A DNA stretch of 62,485 nucleotides, taken from contig JAJAYZ010000074.1 of the NCBI GenBank assembly GCA_027118455.1, positions 1 to 62,485 on the forward strand, in the 5' to 3' direction. This document shows, piece by piece, positions 1 to 7,747 of this stretch. The DNA comes from Actinomycetes bacterium (GTDB lineage Bacteria; Actinomycetota; Actinomycetes; JAHEKZ01). The translations under genes and the position numbers were made by a program. The notes under the pieces were generated by a model. It had not been told where the DNA came from, ran no database searches, and saw nothing but the letters and a program-made list of their open reading frames with translations. Numbering within the stretch: position 1 is the stretch's first letter; every line of letters starts with the position of its first letter.

Positions 1-99
1 ACGACTAACGCGGCGGGTTGGGCGCGAGGAGCCCCAGCAACCGGCACGCGGGCCAGGGGCGCCGCGCGTCGGCGGACCCGCAGGGGCCAGACTGGCACC

Positions 100-558
100 A
101 TGCACGTGTCAGCGAAGGTCGACTACGCCATGCGTGCGCTCTTGGTGATCGCGCAGGAGGCCGATGCCAAGGGCACTCTGATCAAGGGTGACCACCTGGC
201 GTCGGAGCAGGACATCCCTGCAAGATTCCTCGAAGGAATCCTTCGTCAGCTGCGTCAGGCGGGCATCATCGCCAGCCAGCGCGGCGCCGACGGCGGCTAT
301 CGCTTGGCCAGGCCAGCAGCGTCGATCACGGTGGCAGACGTCGTTCGCGCACTCGATGGCCCGCTCGCAGACGTGCGCGGTGGTCGCCCCGAGAACGCTG
401 ACTACGAAGGTGCTGCCGAGCACCTGCGCGAGGTCTGGGTCGCTACCAGAGCCGCGCTCCGCGGCGTCCTCGACCACGTCACCCTCGACGAGATCGCGAG
501 CGGCAATCTCCCAGAGACGGTCACCGACTTCACCAACGATCCCTCCGCCTGGACCTGA
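100..558 (+). CDS. Rrf2 family transcriptional regulator
   Basis: A 152-residue winged-helix regulator of the Rrf2 family. The N-terminus (MHVSAKVDYAMRALL), the recognition region around residues 35-55 (IPARFLEGILRQLRQAGI) and the wing (RGADGGYRLARP, about residues 60-72) match the family, as does VADVVRALDGPLADVRG. Family members such as IscR and NsrR bind an Fe-S cluster through three cysteines in the C-terminal half. This protein contains no cysteine at all, so it probably senses something other than an Fe-S cluster, or acts as an apo-regulator. It stands alone on the plus strand and is followed by an inverted-repeat arm. Its target is unknown; the nearby acyl-CoA genes are candidates by position only. 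The ATG start gives the full conserved N-terminus. Confidence 0.9.
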   Translation: MHVSAKVDYAMRALLVIAQEADAKGTLIKGDHLASEQDIPARFLEGILRQLRQAGIIASQRGADGGYRLARPAASITVADVVRALDGPLADVRGGRPENADYEGAAEHLREVWVATRAALRGVLDHVTLDEIASGNLPETVTDFTNDPSAWT

Positions 559-570
559 CCCTCCCATTTC

Positions 571-615
571 GGGGCCATGTCACACCGGTTCGGTCATTTC
601 GAACTGCCGCCGTCA
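571..615. repeat. Left arm of an inverted repeat flanking the AbiEi/DUF559-like gene
   Basis: Read on the plus strand this arm starts GGGGCCATGTCACACCGG. It matches, with a few mismatches and one 1-base gap, the reverse complement of 1722-1767. Each arm also contains a small hairpin (GGTTCG and CGAACT around a 7-nt loop, 588-607 here). The arm lies 13 bp after the Rrf2 stop codon and about 65 bp before the next gene. Confidence 0.8.
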
Positions 616-678
616 CCACGTATCCACAGACGGACTCCAGTAGTACCGGCACCGGGATCGGTTGCGCCACTCTGAGGC

Positions 679-1689
679 ATGGCCCGACCCCGTCTGTTCG
701 AGATCAATGCGATTCACGACGCAGCCACCACCCAAGGCGGCACCGTCAGCCACGCCCAGCTGGTGGACCTGGGCGTATCGAAGGCGACGATCAGCAGCTG
801 GACGCGTACGGGTGGACGATGGCAGCGAGTACTGCCTGGTACCTACCTCCTCCACCGCGGTACCCCCACGGTGGACGAGCGGCTCAGCGCGGGTCTGCTG
901 TACGCCGGACCAGATGCCGTGCTCACCGGTGGACTTGCCGCGCACCTTCTCGGCCTCCGCAATCTTCCCATGCCGGTGGACGCACTTCCTGTTCACATCC
1001 TCGTCCCCCCCGCCAGACAAGTGAGGTCTGCTGGGTTCGTCGTGATCGAGCGCACCCAGCGGCTTCCTGAACCAGAAACGATCAGGGGGTACCCGGTTGC
1101 ACCGCTCCCGCGTGCAGTCTTCGACGTGGGTCGGCGTCACACCTCCCGCATCGCGATCCGCGCCATCACCTTGGAAGCGGTCCAGCGCAAAATGCTTGAG
1201 ATCGACGACCTCGCTGAGGAAATCCGCTCCGGGCAGAGGCAGTGGACCGCGGTCATGCGGGACGTGCTCGGTGACGCCATCGCGGGCGTTCGATCGGTCC
1301 CGGAGGCGGGTCTTCGCGACATTGTGATCGCAAGCGACCTTCCGGAGCCGCTGTGGAACTGCCAGCTTGAGACCCTCGGCGGTGAGTTCATCGCCGAGCC
1401 AGACGGTTACTACGAGGACATTGGCCTCGCTCTGGAAGTCGACTCCCGCGAGCACCACTACAAGAGAGTGGACAACTTCGCAGCGACGTGGAGCCGCCAT
1501 GGGGTCTACAACCGTCACAGGGTCCTGGCTGAACGAATACTGCCCGAAACCATTAGAGACGACCCGGACTCGGTGATCTCGGCCATCCGGGCCACTCGCG
1601 TTGCTAATACCGGGCGAGTTCAGCCAAATGTGCGCGTCGTCATGCCGGCGATGGGATCAGCTCAAGGGCTGCCCCGGCCCGGTCGCTGA
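679..1689 (+). CDS. AbiEi-type winged-helix / DUF559-like protein
   Basis: A 336-residue protein of a kind common and highly variable in actinomycetes. Residues 1-60 look like the winged-helix domain of AbiEi antitoxins (VSHAQLVDLGVSKATISSW, then GGRWQRVLPGTYLLHRG). The middle resembles the AbiEi body (VLTGGLAAHLLGLRNLP). The C-terminal part (LALEVDSREHHY, about residues 250-262) resembles the core of DUF559/Vsr-like nuclease folds, with an acidic residue and paired histidines. No AbiEii-type nucleotidyltransferase toxin gene is adjacent, so this is an orphan if it is an antitoxin at all. Inverted repeats of about 45 bp lie on both sides, suggesting it arrived as a unit. Biochemical function is unknown; a defence or TA-derived role is inference. 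Confidence 0.7.
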   Translation: MARPRLFEINAIHDAATTQGGTVSHAQLVDLGVSKATISSWTRTGGRWQRVLPGTYLLHRGTPTVDERLSAGLLYAGPDAVLTGGLAAHLLGLRNLPMPVDALPVHILVPPARQVRSAGFVVIERTQRLPEPETIRGYPVAPLPRAVFDVGRRHTSRIAIRAITLEAVQRKMLEIDDLAEEIRSGQRQWTAVMRDVLGDAIAGVRSVPEAGLRDIVIASDLPEPLWNCQLETLGGEFIAEPDGYYEDIGLALEVDSREHHYKRVDNFAATWSRHGVYNRHRVLAERILPETIRDDPDSVISAIRATRVANTGRVQPNVRVVMPAMGSAQGLPRPGR

Positions 1690-1721
1690 TCTCATCGGCC
1701 CCACGTTCAACCGTCGAGATG

Positions 1722-1767
1722 ATGGCGGCGCCAGTTCGATATGACCGAACCTGTGTGGCATAGCCCC
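1722..1767. repeat. Right arm of the inverted repeat flanking the AbiEi/DUF559-like gene
   Basis: The reverse complement of this stretch starts GGGGCTATGCCACACAGG and matches 571-615 over about 45 bases. The longest shared block is GGTTCGGTCAT, followed after one mismatch by TCGAACTG. It lies between the stop of the AbiEi/DUF559-like gene and the stop of meaB, so the two arms enclose exactly one gene. Confidence 0.8.
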
Positions 1768-1794
1768 GGTGTGGCATGGCCCCGGTGTGGTTGG
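1753..1794. repeat. Short tandem repeat, 16-bp unit, about 2.6 copies
   Basis: Two consecutive 16-base units, GTGTGGCATAGCCCCG and GTGTGGCATGGCCCCG (one difference), are followed by a partial third copy, GTGTGGTTGG. The array overlaps the end of the right inverted-repeat arm and stops at the meaB stop codon. It looks like local slippage or end duplication at the element boundary. Confidence 0.75.
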
Positions 1795-2694
1795 TCAGCG
1801 GGGGGTGAGGATGGCTGCCGCGGTGTAGGGGTCGGTCTCGCCGGAGACGACATCGGCGGCCAGACGGTCCAACTGCTGAGCGGCATCGCCACGAGAAAGG
1901 CCGGAGCGCACGCCTGCGACCACCAGGGCCTCGATCTCAGCCCGAGCACGGAGTCGCCTGCGAAGTTCCAACTCCTCATGTTCGACGAGGTGAGATCGGT
2001 GCCGGTCGATCTCGTCAAGGAGCTCGTCGATCCCCTCCCCTCGTGAAGCAACCGTCTTGAGGATCGGCGGACGCCATTGCGGCGCATCCTCGCCCTCGAC
2101 GTTACGACCGATGGCCAGCATGGAGCGCAGCTCGCGCGCGGTGACGTCGGCACCGTCACGGTCAGCCTTGTTCACGCAGTACACGTTGCCGATCTCAAGG
2201 ATTCCGGCCTTGGCGGCCTGGATGGCATCACCCATGCCGGGCGCGAGCAGCACCACAGTGGTGTCAGCCAAGCCGGCAACTTCGACCTCGGACTGCCCAA
2301 CACCGACCGTCTCGATTAGGACCACGTCACAGCCAGCAGCGTCCAGGACGCGCACTGCCTGAGGCGCAGCAGCAGCGAGGCCACCGAGGTGACCACGGGT
2401 GGCCATCGACCGAATGAAAACTCCCACATCGGTGGCGTGCTCTTGCATGCGCACGCGGTCACCGAGCAACGCCCCGCCGGTGAAGGGCGACGACGGGTCG
2501 ACAGCCAGCACCCCAACGCGGCGTCCAGATGCGCGCAACGCCGTCACCAGCGCTGACGTCGTTGTCGACTTTCCAACACCCGGTGCGCCCGTGAGCCCCA
2601 CCACGTGCGCACGCCCGGTGTGCGGCGCGAGCGCGCGAGCCACCTCGCCCAACAGGGGCGACTGGTCCTCGACCAGCGAGATCAGCCGCGCCAC
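1795..2694 (-). CDS. meaB: Methylmalonyl-CoA mutase-associated G3E GTPase MeaB
   Basis: A 299-residue MeaB/ArgK-type P-loop GTPase, a chaperone that protects or reloads adenosylcobalamin-dependent acyl-CoA mutases. The P-loop GAPGVGKST is near residues 36-44, followed by the conserved VLAVDPSSPFTGGALLGDRVRM, the IETVGVGQSE block and the guanine-specificity motif NKAD near 173. The annotated start is a GTG preceded by a GGAG-like site. Homologues usually carry about 20 more N-terminal residues. The sequence upstream in frame encodes a plausible extension (PAELVTRARDGDARAV) back to the thiolase stop, but without ATG, GTG or TTG; a CTG at 2763 would be the only longer option. It directly follows the thiolase gene and likely serves the meaA mutase at 10.8-12.8 kb. 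Confidence 0.93.
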   Translation of the reverse strand: MARLISLVEDQSPLLGEVARALAPHTGRAHVVGLTGAPGVGKSTTTSALVTALRASGRRVGVLAVDPSSPFTGGALLGDRVRMQEHATDVGVFIRSMATRGHLGGLAAAAPQAVRVLDAAGCDVVLIETVGVGQSEVEVAGLADTTVVLLAPGMGDAIQAAKAGILEIGNVYCVNKADRDGADVTARELRSMLAIGRNVEGEDAPQWRPPILKTVASRGEGIDELLDEIDRHRSHLVEHEELELRRRLRARAEIEALVVAGVRSGLSRGDAAQQLDRLAADVVSGETDPYTAAAILTPR

Positions 2695-2759
2695 GGCCCG
2701 AGCATCTCCATCCCTGGCCCGGGTGACGAGCTCGGCCGGGTCACCCGCTGGCGACCGGC

Positions 2760-3953
2760 TCAGGCTGGCACCCGCAGGATGAGGGCGTCACCTTGACCGC
2801 CGCCGCCACAGAGCGCCGCAGCACCGACACCGCCGCCACGCCGCTTCAACTCAAGCGCGAGCGTCAGTGCCAGCCGGGCTCCACTCATGCCGATGGGGTG
2901 GCCAAGAGCGATGGCTCCCCCGTTGGGGTTGACCTTCTCCTCGGAGAGGCCCAGCGCCCGCGCAGACACGATGCCGACTGCGGCGAACGCCTCATTGATC
3001 TCGACGACGTCGAGGTCGTCAACTGACAACCCGTCACGTTCGAGCACCTTCTTGATGGCGTTCGACGGCTGCTCGTGCAGCGCCGTATCCGGGCCTGCAA
3101 CGATCCCGTGTGCTCCGATCTCGGCAAGCCAGCTCAGGCCTAGCCGCTCAGCCCTTTCCTTGCTCATCACAACAACTGCTGCAGCGCCATCGGAGATCTG
3201 CGATGCCGAACCCGCGGTGATCGTGCCGTCCTTGCGGAACGCCGGACGGAGCCGGCCCAGCGACTCGACAGTGGTGTCAGCGCGAATCCCCTCATCATCG
3301 GAGAAGAGGATTGGGTCACCGCGGCGCTGGGGAATCTCGACCGGCACGATCTCCTCAGCGAAGACACCGTTCTTTTGGGCTACTGCAGCGCGTTGGTGCG
3401 AACGGGCGGAAAAGGCGTCCTGCTCCTCGCGGGTCAACGAGTAGCGCTCGTTGTGTCCCTCGGTGGACGACCCCATGGGCTCACCATCGAAGGCGTCGGT
3501 CAGGCCGTCGAACGCCATAGCGTCCACGAGCTCGGTGTTGCCGTACTTGAAGCCCTCACGCGACTTCGGCAGAAGGTGTGGAGCGTTGGTCATCGACTCC
3601 ATGCCGCCGGCCACCACGACTTCGACCTCGCCGACGCGAATCAGCTGGTCGGCCAGTGCGATGGCGTCGAGCCCGCTGAGACACACTTTGTTGATAAGGA
3701 TCGACGGCACCGTCATGGGGATGCCCGCATCTGCGGACGCCTTGCGCACCGGAAGCTGGCCGGCTCCGGCCTGAAGCACCTGGCCCATGATCACGTAGTC
3801 AACCTGATCGCCGCTGACCCCGGAGCGTTCGAGGGCCGCCTTGATGGCAACCGACCCCAGCTCGGCCGCGGTAAAATCTTTGAGCGAGCCGAGCAACCGC
3901 CCCATGGGGGTACGCGCGCCGGCAACGATGACAGAGATGACAGACGAGGTCAT
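2760..3953 (-). CDS. Acetyl-CoA C-acetyltransferase (thiolase)
   Basis: A 397-residue biosynthetic-type thiolase. It condenses two acetyl-CoA to acetoacetyl-CoA, or the reverse. The nucleophilic cysteine is Cys91 in [10 protein letters not shown]. The general-base histidine is in [16 protein letters not shown], and the second catalytic cysteine is in [12 protein letters not shown] at the C-terminus. Length matches PhaA/AtoB enzymes. The start was set at the ATG at 3953, which gives the standard N-terminus ([18 protein letters not shown]) behind a GGGAGGG ribosome-binding site; the open frame continues upstream without homology. It is divergent from the epimerase gene, with a perfect palindrome between them, and likely feeds the ethylmalonyl-CoA pathway. 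Confidence 0.93.
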   Translation of the reverse strand: MTSSVISVIVAGARTPMGRLLGSLKDFTAAELGSVAIKAALERSGVSGDQVDYVIMGQVLQAGAGQLPVRKASADAGIPMTVPSILINKVCLSGLDAIALADQLIRVGEVEVVVAGGMESMTNAPHLLPKSREGFKYGNTELVDAMAFDGLTDAFDGEPMGSSTEGHNERYSLTREEQDAFSARSHQRAAVAQKNGVFAEEIVPVEIPQRRGDPILFSDDEGIRADTTVESLGRLRPAFRKDGTITAGSASQISDGAAAVVVMSKERAERLGLSWLAEIGAHGIVAGPDTALHEQPSNAIKKVLERDGLSVDDLDVVEINEAFAAVGIVSARALGLSEEKVNPNGGAIALGHPIGMSGARLALTLALELKRRGGGVGAAALCGGGGQGDALILRVPA

Positions 3954-4032
3954 GAACTGACCCTCCCATCCGAGATGCGGGAATTCGAGGTACGGGTGAT
4001 CACTACCCAGCCTAGGGCAGCCGGGCGACAAC

Positions 4033-4051
4033 TCTGGCGACGGTCGCCAGA
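4033..4051. promoter_or_regulatory. Perfect 19-bp palindrome between divergent thiolase and epimerase genes
   Basis: TCTGGCGAC-G-GTCGCCAGA is an exact inverted repeat with 9-bp arms and a 1-bp centre. It sits about 80 bp from the thiolase start and 100 bp from the epimerase start. Size and position fit a dimeric repressor operator controlling both directions. The cognate regulator is unknown. Confidence 0.6.
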
Positions 4052-4151
4052 TCGATGATCTGTGGAACAGTTGGACCCCCGGCCTGCTTCCCGGGCGCCG
4101 CCCTGCCACGATGTCAGCCGGACCTCGACTCCACCGAGAGGGGATCTGGTG

Positions 4152-4595
4152 ATGGCACCTGCCACCCTGACCAGCCTGTTCACCGCGATCGACCACGTCG
4201 GTGTCGCCGTCAGCGACCTCGACGAGGCCATCGCTTATTATCGCGACGTCTTCGGCATGCAGCTCGCGCATGAGGAGAGCAACCATGACCAGGGGGTGCG
4301 CGAGGCGATGATGCGCGTAGGCAACTCCGGCTCGTACGTGCAACTGCTCGCCCCCCTGTCCCCGGATTCACCGATCGGCAAGTTCTTAGAACGCAGCGGC
4401 CCTGGACTGCAGCAGGTGGCTTACCGGGTCGACAACATCGAGGCAGTCAGCGCAACCCTGCGTGAGCGCGGCTGCCGACTCCTCTACGACGAGCCACGTC
4501 AGGGCACGGCCGGCGCCCGCATCAACTTCGTCCACCCCAAGGACGCCGGTGGCGTCCTGCTCGAACTCGTCCAGGCGCCTGAGCAAGCGCACTAG
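4152..4595 (+). CDS. mce: Methylmalonyl-CoA/ethylmalonyl-CoA epimerase (VOC fold)
   Basis: A 147-residue vicinal-oxygen-chelate protein that inverts the C2 stereocentre of methylmalonyl-CoA or ethylmalonyl-CoA. Seen features are [20 protein letters not shown] with the first metal-binding His, the [23 protein letters not shown] region, [15 protein letters not shown] with the usual mid-protein pattern (here Q-V-A in place of H-I-A), and the terminal VLLELVQ metal-binding Glu. The ATG at 4152 follows GAGAGGGGA; a GTG directly before it at 4149 is an alternative. The open frame continues further upstream but that part lacks family similarity. It lies 37 bp before ccr on the same strand, which argues for use in the ethylmalonyl-CoA route. 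Confidence 0.92.
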   Translation: MAPATLTSLFTAIDHVGVAVSDLDEAIAYYRDVFGMQLAHEESNHDQGVREAMMRVGNSGSYVQLLAPLSPDSPIGKFLERSGPGLQQVAYRVDNIEAVSATLRERGCRLLYDEPRQGTAGARINFVHPKDAGGVLLELVQAPEQAH

Positions 4596-4632
4596 AGTCC
4601 TGACCCTGCGACCATCCGTCCTGGAGGCCGAC

Positions 4633-5979
4633 GTGCACCCCATGCAGCAGATCATTGACGCCATCAACTCAGGCGAGGCTTCATCGGCTGACTTCGCCGC
4701 CATCGCGGTGCCCGAGTCGCACACTGGGGCGCTCCTCCGCCAGGAGGACGAGAAGATGTTCGAAGGCGTGCCAACCTTCGACCGCGACCCCCGCAAGTCA
4801 CTACGCATCGAGGAAGTCCCGGTTCCCGAGGTCGGCCCCGGCGAGGCCCTCATCGCGGTCATGGCCTCGTCGATCAACTACAACACAGTCTGGTCAAGCA
4901 TCTTCGAACCGGTGTCGACCTTCGGATTCCTGCGCCGCTACGGACGCACCTCACCGCTCGCGAAGCGTCACGACCTTCCCTACCACGTCATCGGCTCCGA
5001 CCTGTCCGGCGTCGTGCTGCGCACCGGGCCAGGCGTCCATGTCTGGCACCCCGGCGACGAAGTGGTCGCACACTGCCAGTCGGTCGAGCTCGAGAGCCCG
5101 CTCGGCCACAACGACACGATGCTCGACCCCGAGCAGCGGATCTGGGGCTTCGAGACCAACTTCGGTGGCCTTGCGCAACTGGCCCTCGTCAAGTCGAACC
5201 AACTGCTGGAGAAGCCGGCCCACCTTAACTGGGAGGAAGCCGCATCGCCTGGCCTGGTCAACAGCACCGCGTACCGCCAGCTGGTCAGCCGCAACGGCGC
5301 TGGGATGAAGCAGGGCGACATCGTCCTGATCTGGGGCGCGAGCGGTGGACTCGGCTCATACGCCACGCAGATGGCGCTCAACGGCGGAGCCACTCCCGTC
5401 TGCGTCGTGTCATCGCCGGAGAAAGCCGAGATCGTCCGCAGCATGGGCGCAGACCTCATCATCGACCGCAGCGCCGAGGGCTATCGGTTCTGGAAGGACG
5501 AGACGACCCAAGACCCGTCGGAGTGGAAGAGGTTCGGCAGCAAGATCCGCGAGCTCACTGGTGGCGACGACGTCGACATCGTCTTCGAGCACCCAGGACG
5601 CGAGACGTTCGGTGCCAGCGTCTACGTCGCGCGCAAGGGCGGAACGATCGTCACGTGCGCGTCGACCTCCGGTTACATGCACGAGTACGACAACAGGTAC
5701 TTCTGGATGAACCTCAAGCGCATTGTCGGATCGCACTTCGCCAACTACCGGGAAGCGTGGGAGGCCAACCGACTTATCCAGCGGGGAAAGGTGCACCCGA
5801 CATTGTCGAAGTCCTACCCCCTGGCGGAGACCGGTCAAGCCGCCTTTGAGGTGCACCGAAACATGCACCAAGGGAAGGTCGGCGTGCTCTGCTTGGCCCC
5901 GGAAGAGGGGCTTGGAGTCCGCGACCCAGAGCTTCGGGCTAAGCACCTGGACGCCATCAATCGCTTTCGAGAGACGTAG
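4633..5979 (+). CDS. ccr: Crotonyl-CoA carboxylase/reductase
   Basis: A 448-residue MDR-superfamily enzyme that reductively carboxylates crotonyl-CoA with NADPH and CO2 to (2S)-ethylmalonyl-CoA, the hallmark step of the ethylmalonyl-CoA pathway. The residues known to hold CO2 in characterised Ccr enzymes are present: Asn in SINYNTVW (about 82-84), Phe-Glu in WGFETNFGG (173-174) and His in IVGSHFANY (about 367). The nucleotide-binding motif is WGASGGLGSYA. Length matches the family. The start is the GTG at 4633, six bases after GGAGG; an ATG nine bases later is an alternative. It is probably cotranscribed with the epimerase. Some actinomycetes use Ccr to make extender units for polyketides, but no PKS is seen here. 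Confidence 0.96.
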   Translation: MHPMQQIIDAINSGEASSADFAAIAVPESHTGALLRQEDEKMFEGVPTFDRDPRKSLRIEEVPVPEVGPGEALIAVMASSINYNTVWSSIFEPVSTFGFLRRYGRTSPLAKRHDLPYHVIGSDLSGVVLRTGPGVHVWHPGDEVVAHCQSVELESPLGHNDTMLDPEQRIWGFETNFGGLAQLALVKSNQLLEKPAHLNWEEAASPGLVNSTAYRQLVSRNGAGMKQGDIVLIWGASGGLGSYATQMALNGGATPVCVVSSPEKAEIVRSMGADLIIDRSAEGYRFWKDETTQDPSEWKRFGSKIRELTGGDDVDIVFEHPGRETFGASVYVARKGGTIVTCASTSGYMHEYDNRYFWMNLKRIVGSHFANYREAWEANRLIQRGKVHPTLSKSYPLAETGQAAFEVHRNMHQGKVGVLCLAPEEGLGVRDPELRAKHLDAINRFRET

Positions 5980-6007
5980 ACCGATCAAGCGGCTTTGGAC
6001 GACGCGC

Positions 6008-6748
6008 TCACCCGTCTACGCTCACCATCAGGGCAGTCAACGCGTCCGCCACATGCCGGGGCGCCTCGACCGGCGTGAGGTGTCCAACTCCCGGGATCTC
6101 AACGACAACAGCACCATGCAGGGCCGACGCCATAGCCGCAGCGTCCGTCGGAGGCGACAACACGTCCTCTGCTCCCACGACGACCAGCGATGGCACGTTG
6201 AGCCCAGCCAAGGTCCCGAGCGAGTCGGGACGGACGGCCATCGCTCGCTGCGCCCACGCAGCGGCCGCGGGATCGGCATCGGCAACCCAACCCCGCACCA
6301 ACTCTGCAATGTCTGACTGGTCGCGCACCGTCGTGGCCCCGAGGAGTTTGGGGAAGACGTTGGTCAACAGGGGTTCGGTCGTCTGCCCGTCCACCATCGT
6401 CTGCGCCATGGCGCGGCGCCCCTCTGCTGCGGCAGCAGGGTCGGCTGTCGCCTTCGTGTCGATGAGCGCAAGCCCGGCCACCCGGGAACCGTGGCGACGA
6501 CAGAACGCCATGGCGGCATACCCGCCCATCGAGGTGCCGCCGATGACGATCCGGTCGAGCCCGGCAGCGTCGATTTCTCGAGCGACGCGGTCGGCGTAGA
6601 CGTCCATGCTCGGCTCGCTCGCAGAGATGGACGTGCCGCCGAATCCGGGCAAGTGCGGTATCAGCAGATCACTGTCGAAACCGTCCGCGACCTCGCCGTA
6701 CATCGAGGCGTCCAGCGGAAAGGCGTGAAGCAGTACAAGGGTCGTCAT
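6008..6748 (-). CDS. Alpha/beta hydrolase
   Basis: A 246-residue alpha/beta-hydrolase fold protein. It begins with the oxyanion strand LVLLHAFPLDASMY. The nucleophile elbow is GGTSMGGYAA, the acid is probably Asp in VVGAEDVLSPP, and the histidine is in GVGHLTPVEAP, so the triad looks intact. The sequence resembles the small esterase/3-oxoadipate enol-lactonase-like group, but the substrate cannot be read from it. Its ATG overlaps the stop of the upstream hydrolase by 4 bp (ATGA), so the two are translationally coupled. It converges on ccr with only 28 bp between the stops. Confidence 0.85.
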   Translation of the reverse strand: MTTLVLLHAFPLDASMYGEVADGFDSDLLIPHLPGFGGTSISASEPSMDVYADRVAREIDAAGLDRIVIGGTSMGGYAAMAFCRRHGSRVAGLALIDTKATADPAAAAEGRRAMAQTMVDGQTTEPLLTNVFPKLLGATTVRDQSDIAELVRGWVADADPAAAAWAQRAMAVRPDSLGTLAGLNVPSLVVVGAEDVLSPPTDAAAMASALHGAVVVEIPGVGHLTPVEAPRHVADALTALMVSVDG

Positions 6749-7473
6749 GAGGTCTCCTCCTCACTCCACGTCGCCGGAAGGGCGACGGTCCTGCCAAGTG
6801 CGACAGACGCGACCGCGTCTAGCACATTAGTGACGTACTTCTCCCCTACCCAGAGGTGCTTGGCGCCGTCGACCCCAATCACCTCGGCGTGCGGCACCGC
6901 TGCAAACCGACGACGTGCTTCGTCGGGGCGAAGGAAATCGTCGAGCTCGGGAACGATGACGGTCATGAGGATGTCACTCTGCGACCACGCGGCAAGCTCA
7001 TCGTCCGACGTGTACCGCAGCGGTGGCGAGAGCAAGACGACCCGATCGACGCCAGGCTGACGGCCGTACTTGAGCACAAGGTCGGTGCCGAACGACCAGC
7101 CGAGAAGGACCGCCGGAGGGGCGTCGAGATGGAGACCCTCAGCCAACGCGGCGTCGACGTCGAGCCGTTCACCACGCGCCTCGTCGAAGGTTCCGTCGCT
7201 GGTCCCCTGGGGCGAGGTGGTGCCCCGCGTGTTGAACCGCAGCACAGCGATGTCAGCCAGGGCAGGCAGGCGGTTGGACGCCTTGCGCAGCACGTGCGAG
7301 TCCATGAAGCCGCCGGCGGTCGGCAGCGGGTGGAAGGTCACAACGGTCGCCAGTGGATCGGCCTCCAGCGGCAACGCCCACTCAGCCACCAGGGAGAGCC
7401 CGTCAGCGGTGTGCAGCGCGAACTCCTCACGCCGAGCCGGCAGCACGGTGTTGGCCCGCACCTCGATCGTCAT
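6745..7473 (-). CDS. Alpha/beta hydrolase, COG2945-like
   Basis: A 242-residue alpha/beta hydrolase of the dienelactone-hydrolase-like or COG2945 type. The region FHPLPTAGGFMDSHVLRKAS followed by LRFNTRGTTSPQGTSDGTFD resembles that group. The nucleophile elbow is GWSFGTD and a C-terminal His lies in DGAKHLWVGEKY. It overlaps genes on both sides by 4 bp: the 91-residue zinc-ribbon-like gene downstream of its start, and the other hydrolase at its end. The three therefore form one coupled unit. Substrate unknown. Confidence 0.82.
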   Translation of the reverse strand: MTIEVRANTVLPARREEFALHTADGLSLVAEWALPLEADPLATVVTFHPLPTAGGFMDSHVLRKASNRLPALADIAVLRFNTRGTTSPQGTSDGTFDEARGERLDVDAALAEGLHLDAPPAVLLGWSFGTDLVLKYGRQPGVDRVVLLSPPLRYTSDDELAAWSQSDILMTVIVPELDDFLRPDEARRRFAAVPHAEVIGVDGAKHLWVGEKYVTNVLDAVASVALGRTVALPATWSEEETS

Positions 7474-7745
7474 CGCGGGCCGCGGCGGTCTCGAGCGTTC
7501 CAGCAGGTCGTGTGCCAGTGGCGTCGACGGTCGATGCCGTCACCAACGATCGCGGTTTCTGGCCACACGACCATATGCGGCGTCGCAGGCGGGATGAGCT
7601 GGTCACAACCTGGGCACCGATAGGGCTTGGTCGACGTCGATCCGCGGATCGGCCGGACAACCCATGGCTCCCCCTGCCAGTCGACGGTCGTCTCGACCGA
7701 CGACGCCCGGGTAGGCGGTCGCGACTTCGGCCGGCGCTTGCTCAT
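7470..7745 (-). CDS. Small CxxC/HxxC zinc-binding-like protein
   Basis: A 91-residue basic protein starting MSKRRPKSRPP. A CPGC pair near residues 44-47 and a later HWHTTC segment near 77-82 could hold a zinc ion. Homologues are common in actinomycetes next to hydrolase genes and are often labelled ATP/GTP-binding protein without evidence. It starts 2 bp after the stop of the tandem dehydrogenase gene and overlaps the next hydrolase by 4 bp, so it is part of a minus-strand operon. I do not know its function. Confidence 0.75.
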   Translation of the reverse strand: MSKRRPKSRPPTRASSVETTVDWQGEPWVVRPIRGSTSTKPYRCPGCDQLIPPATPHMVVWPETAIVGDGIDRRRHWHTTCWNARDRRGPR

Positions 7746-7747
7746 GG

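Noticed and set aside
613..1518. 301-residue minus-strand open frame over the AbiEi/DUF559-like gene
   Set aside because: It lies antisense to a clear protein, has no recognisable domain and its start region overlaps the inverted repeat.
1753..1794. CRISPR array
   Set aside because: Direct repeats are contiguous with no spacers and there is no cas gene.
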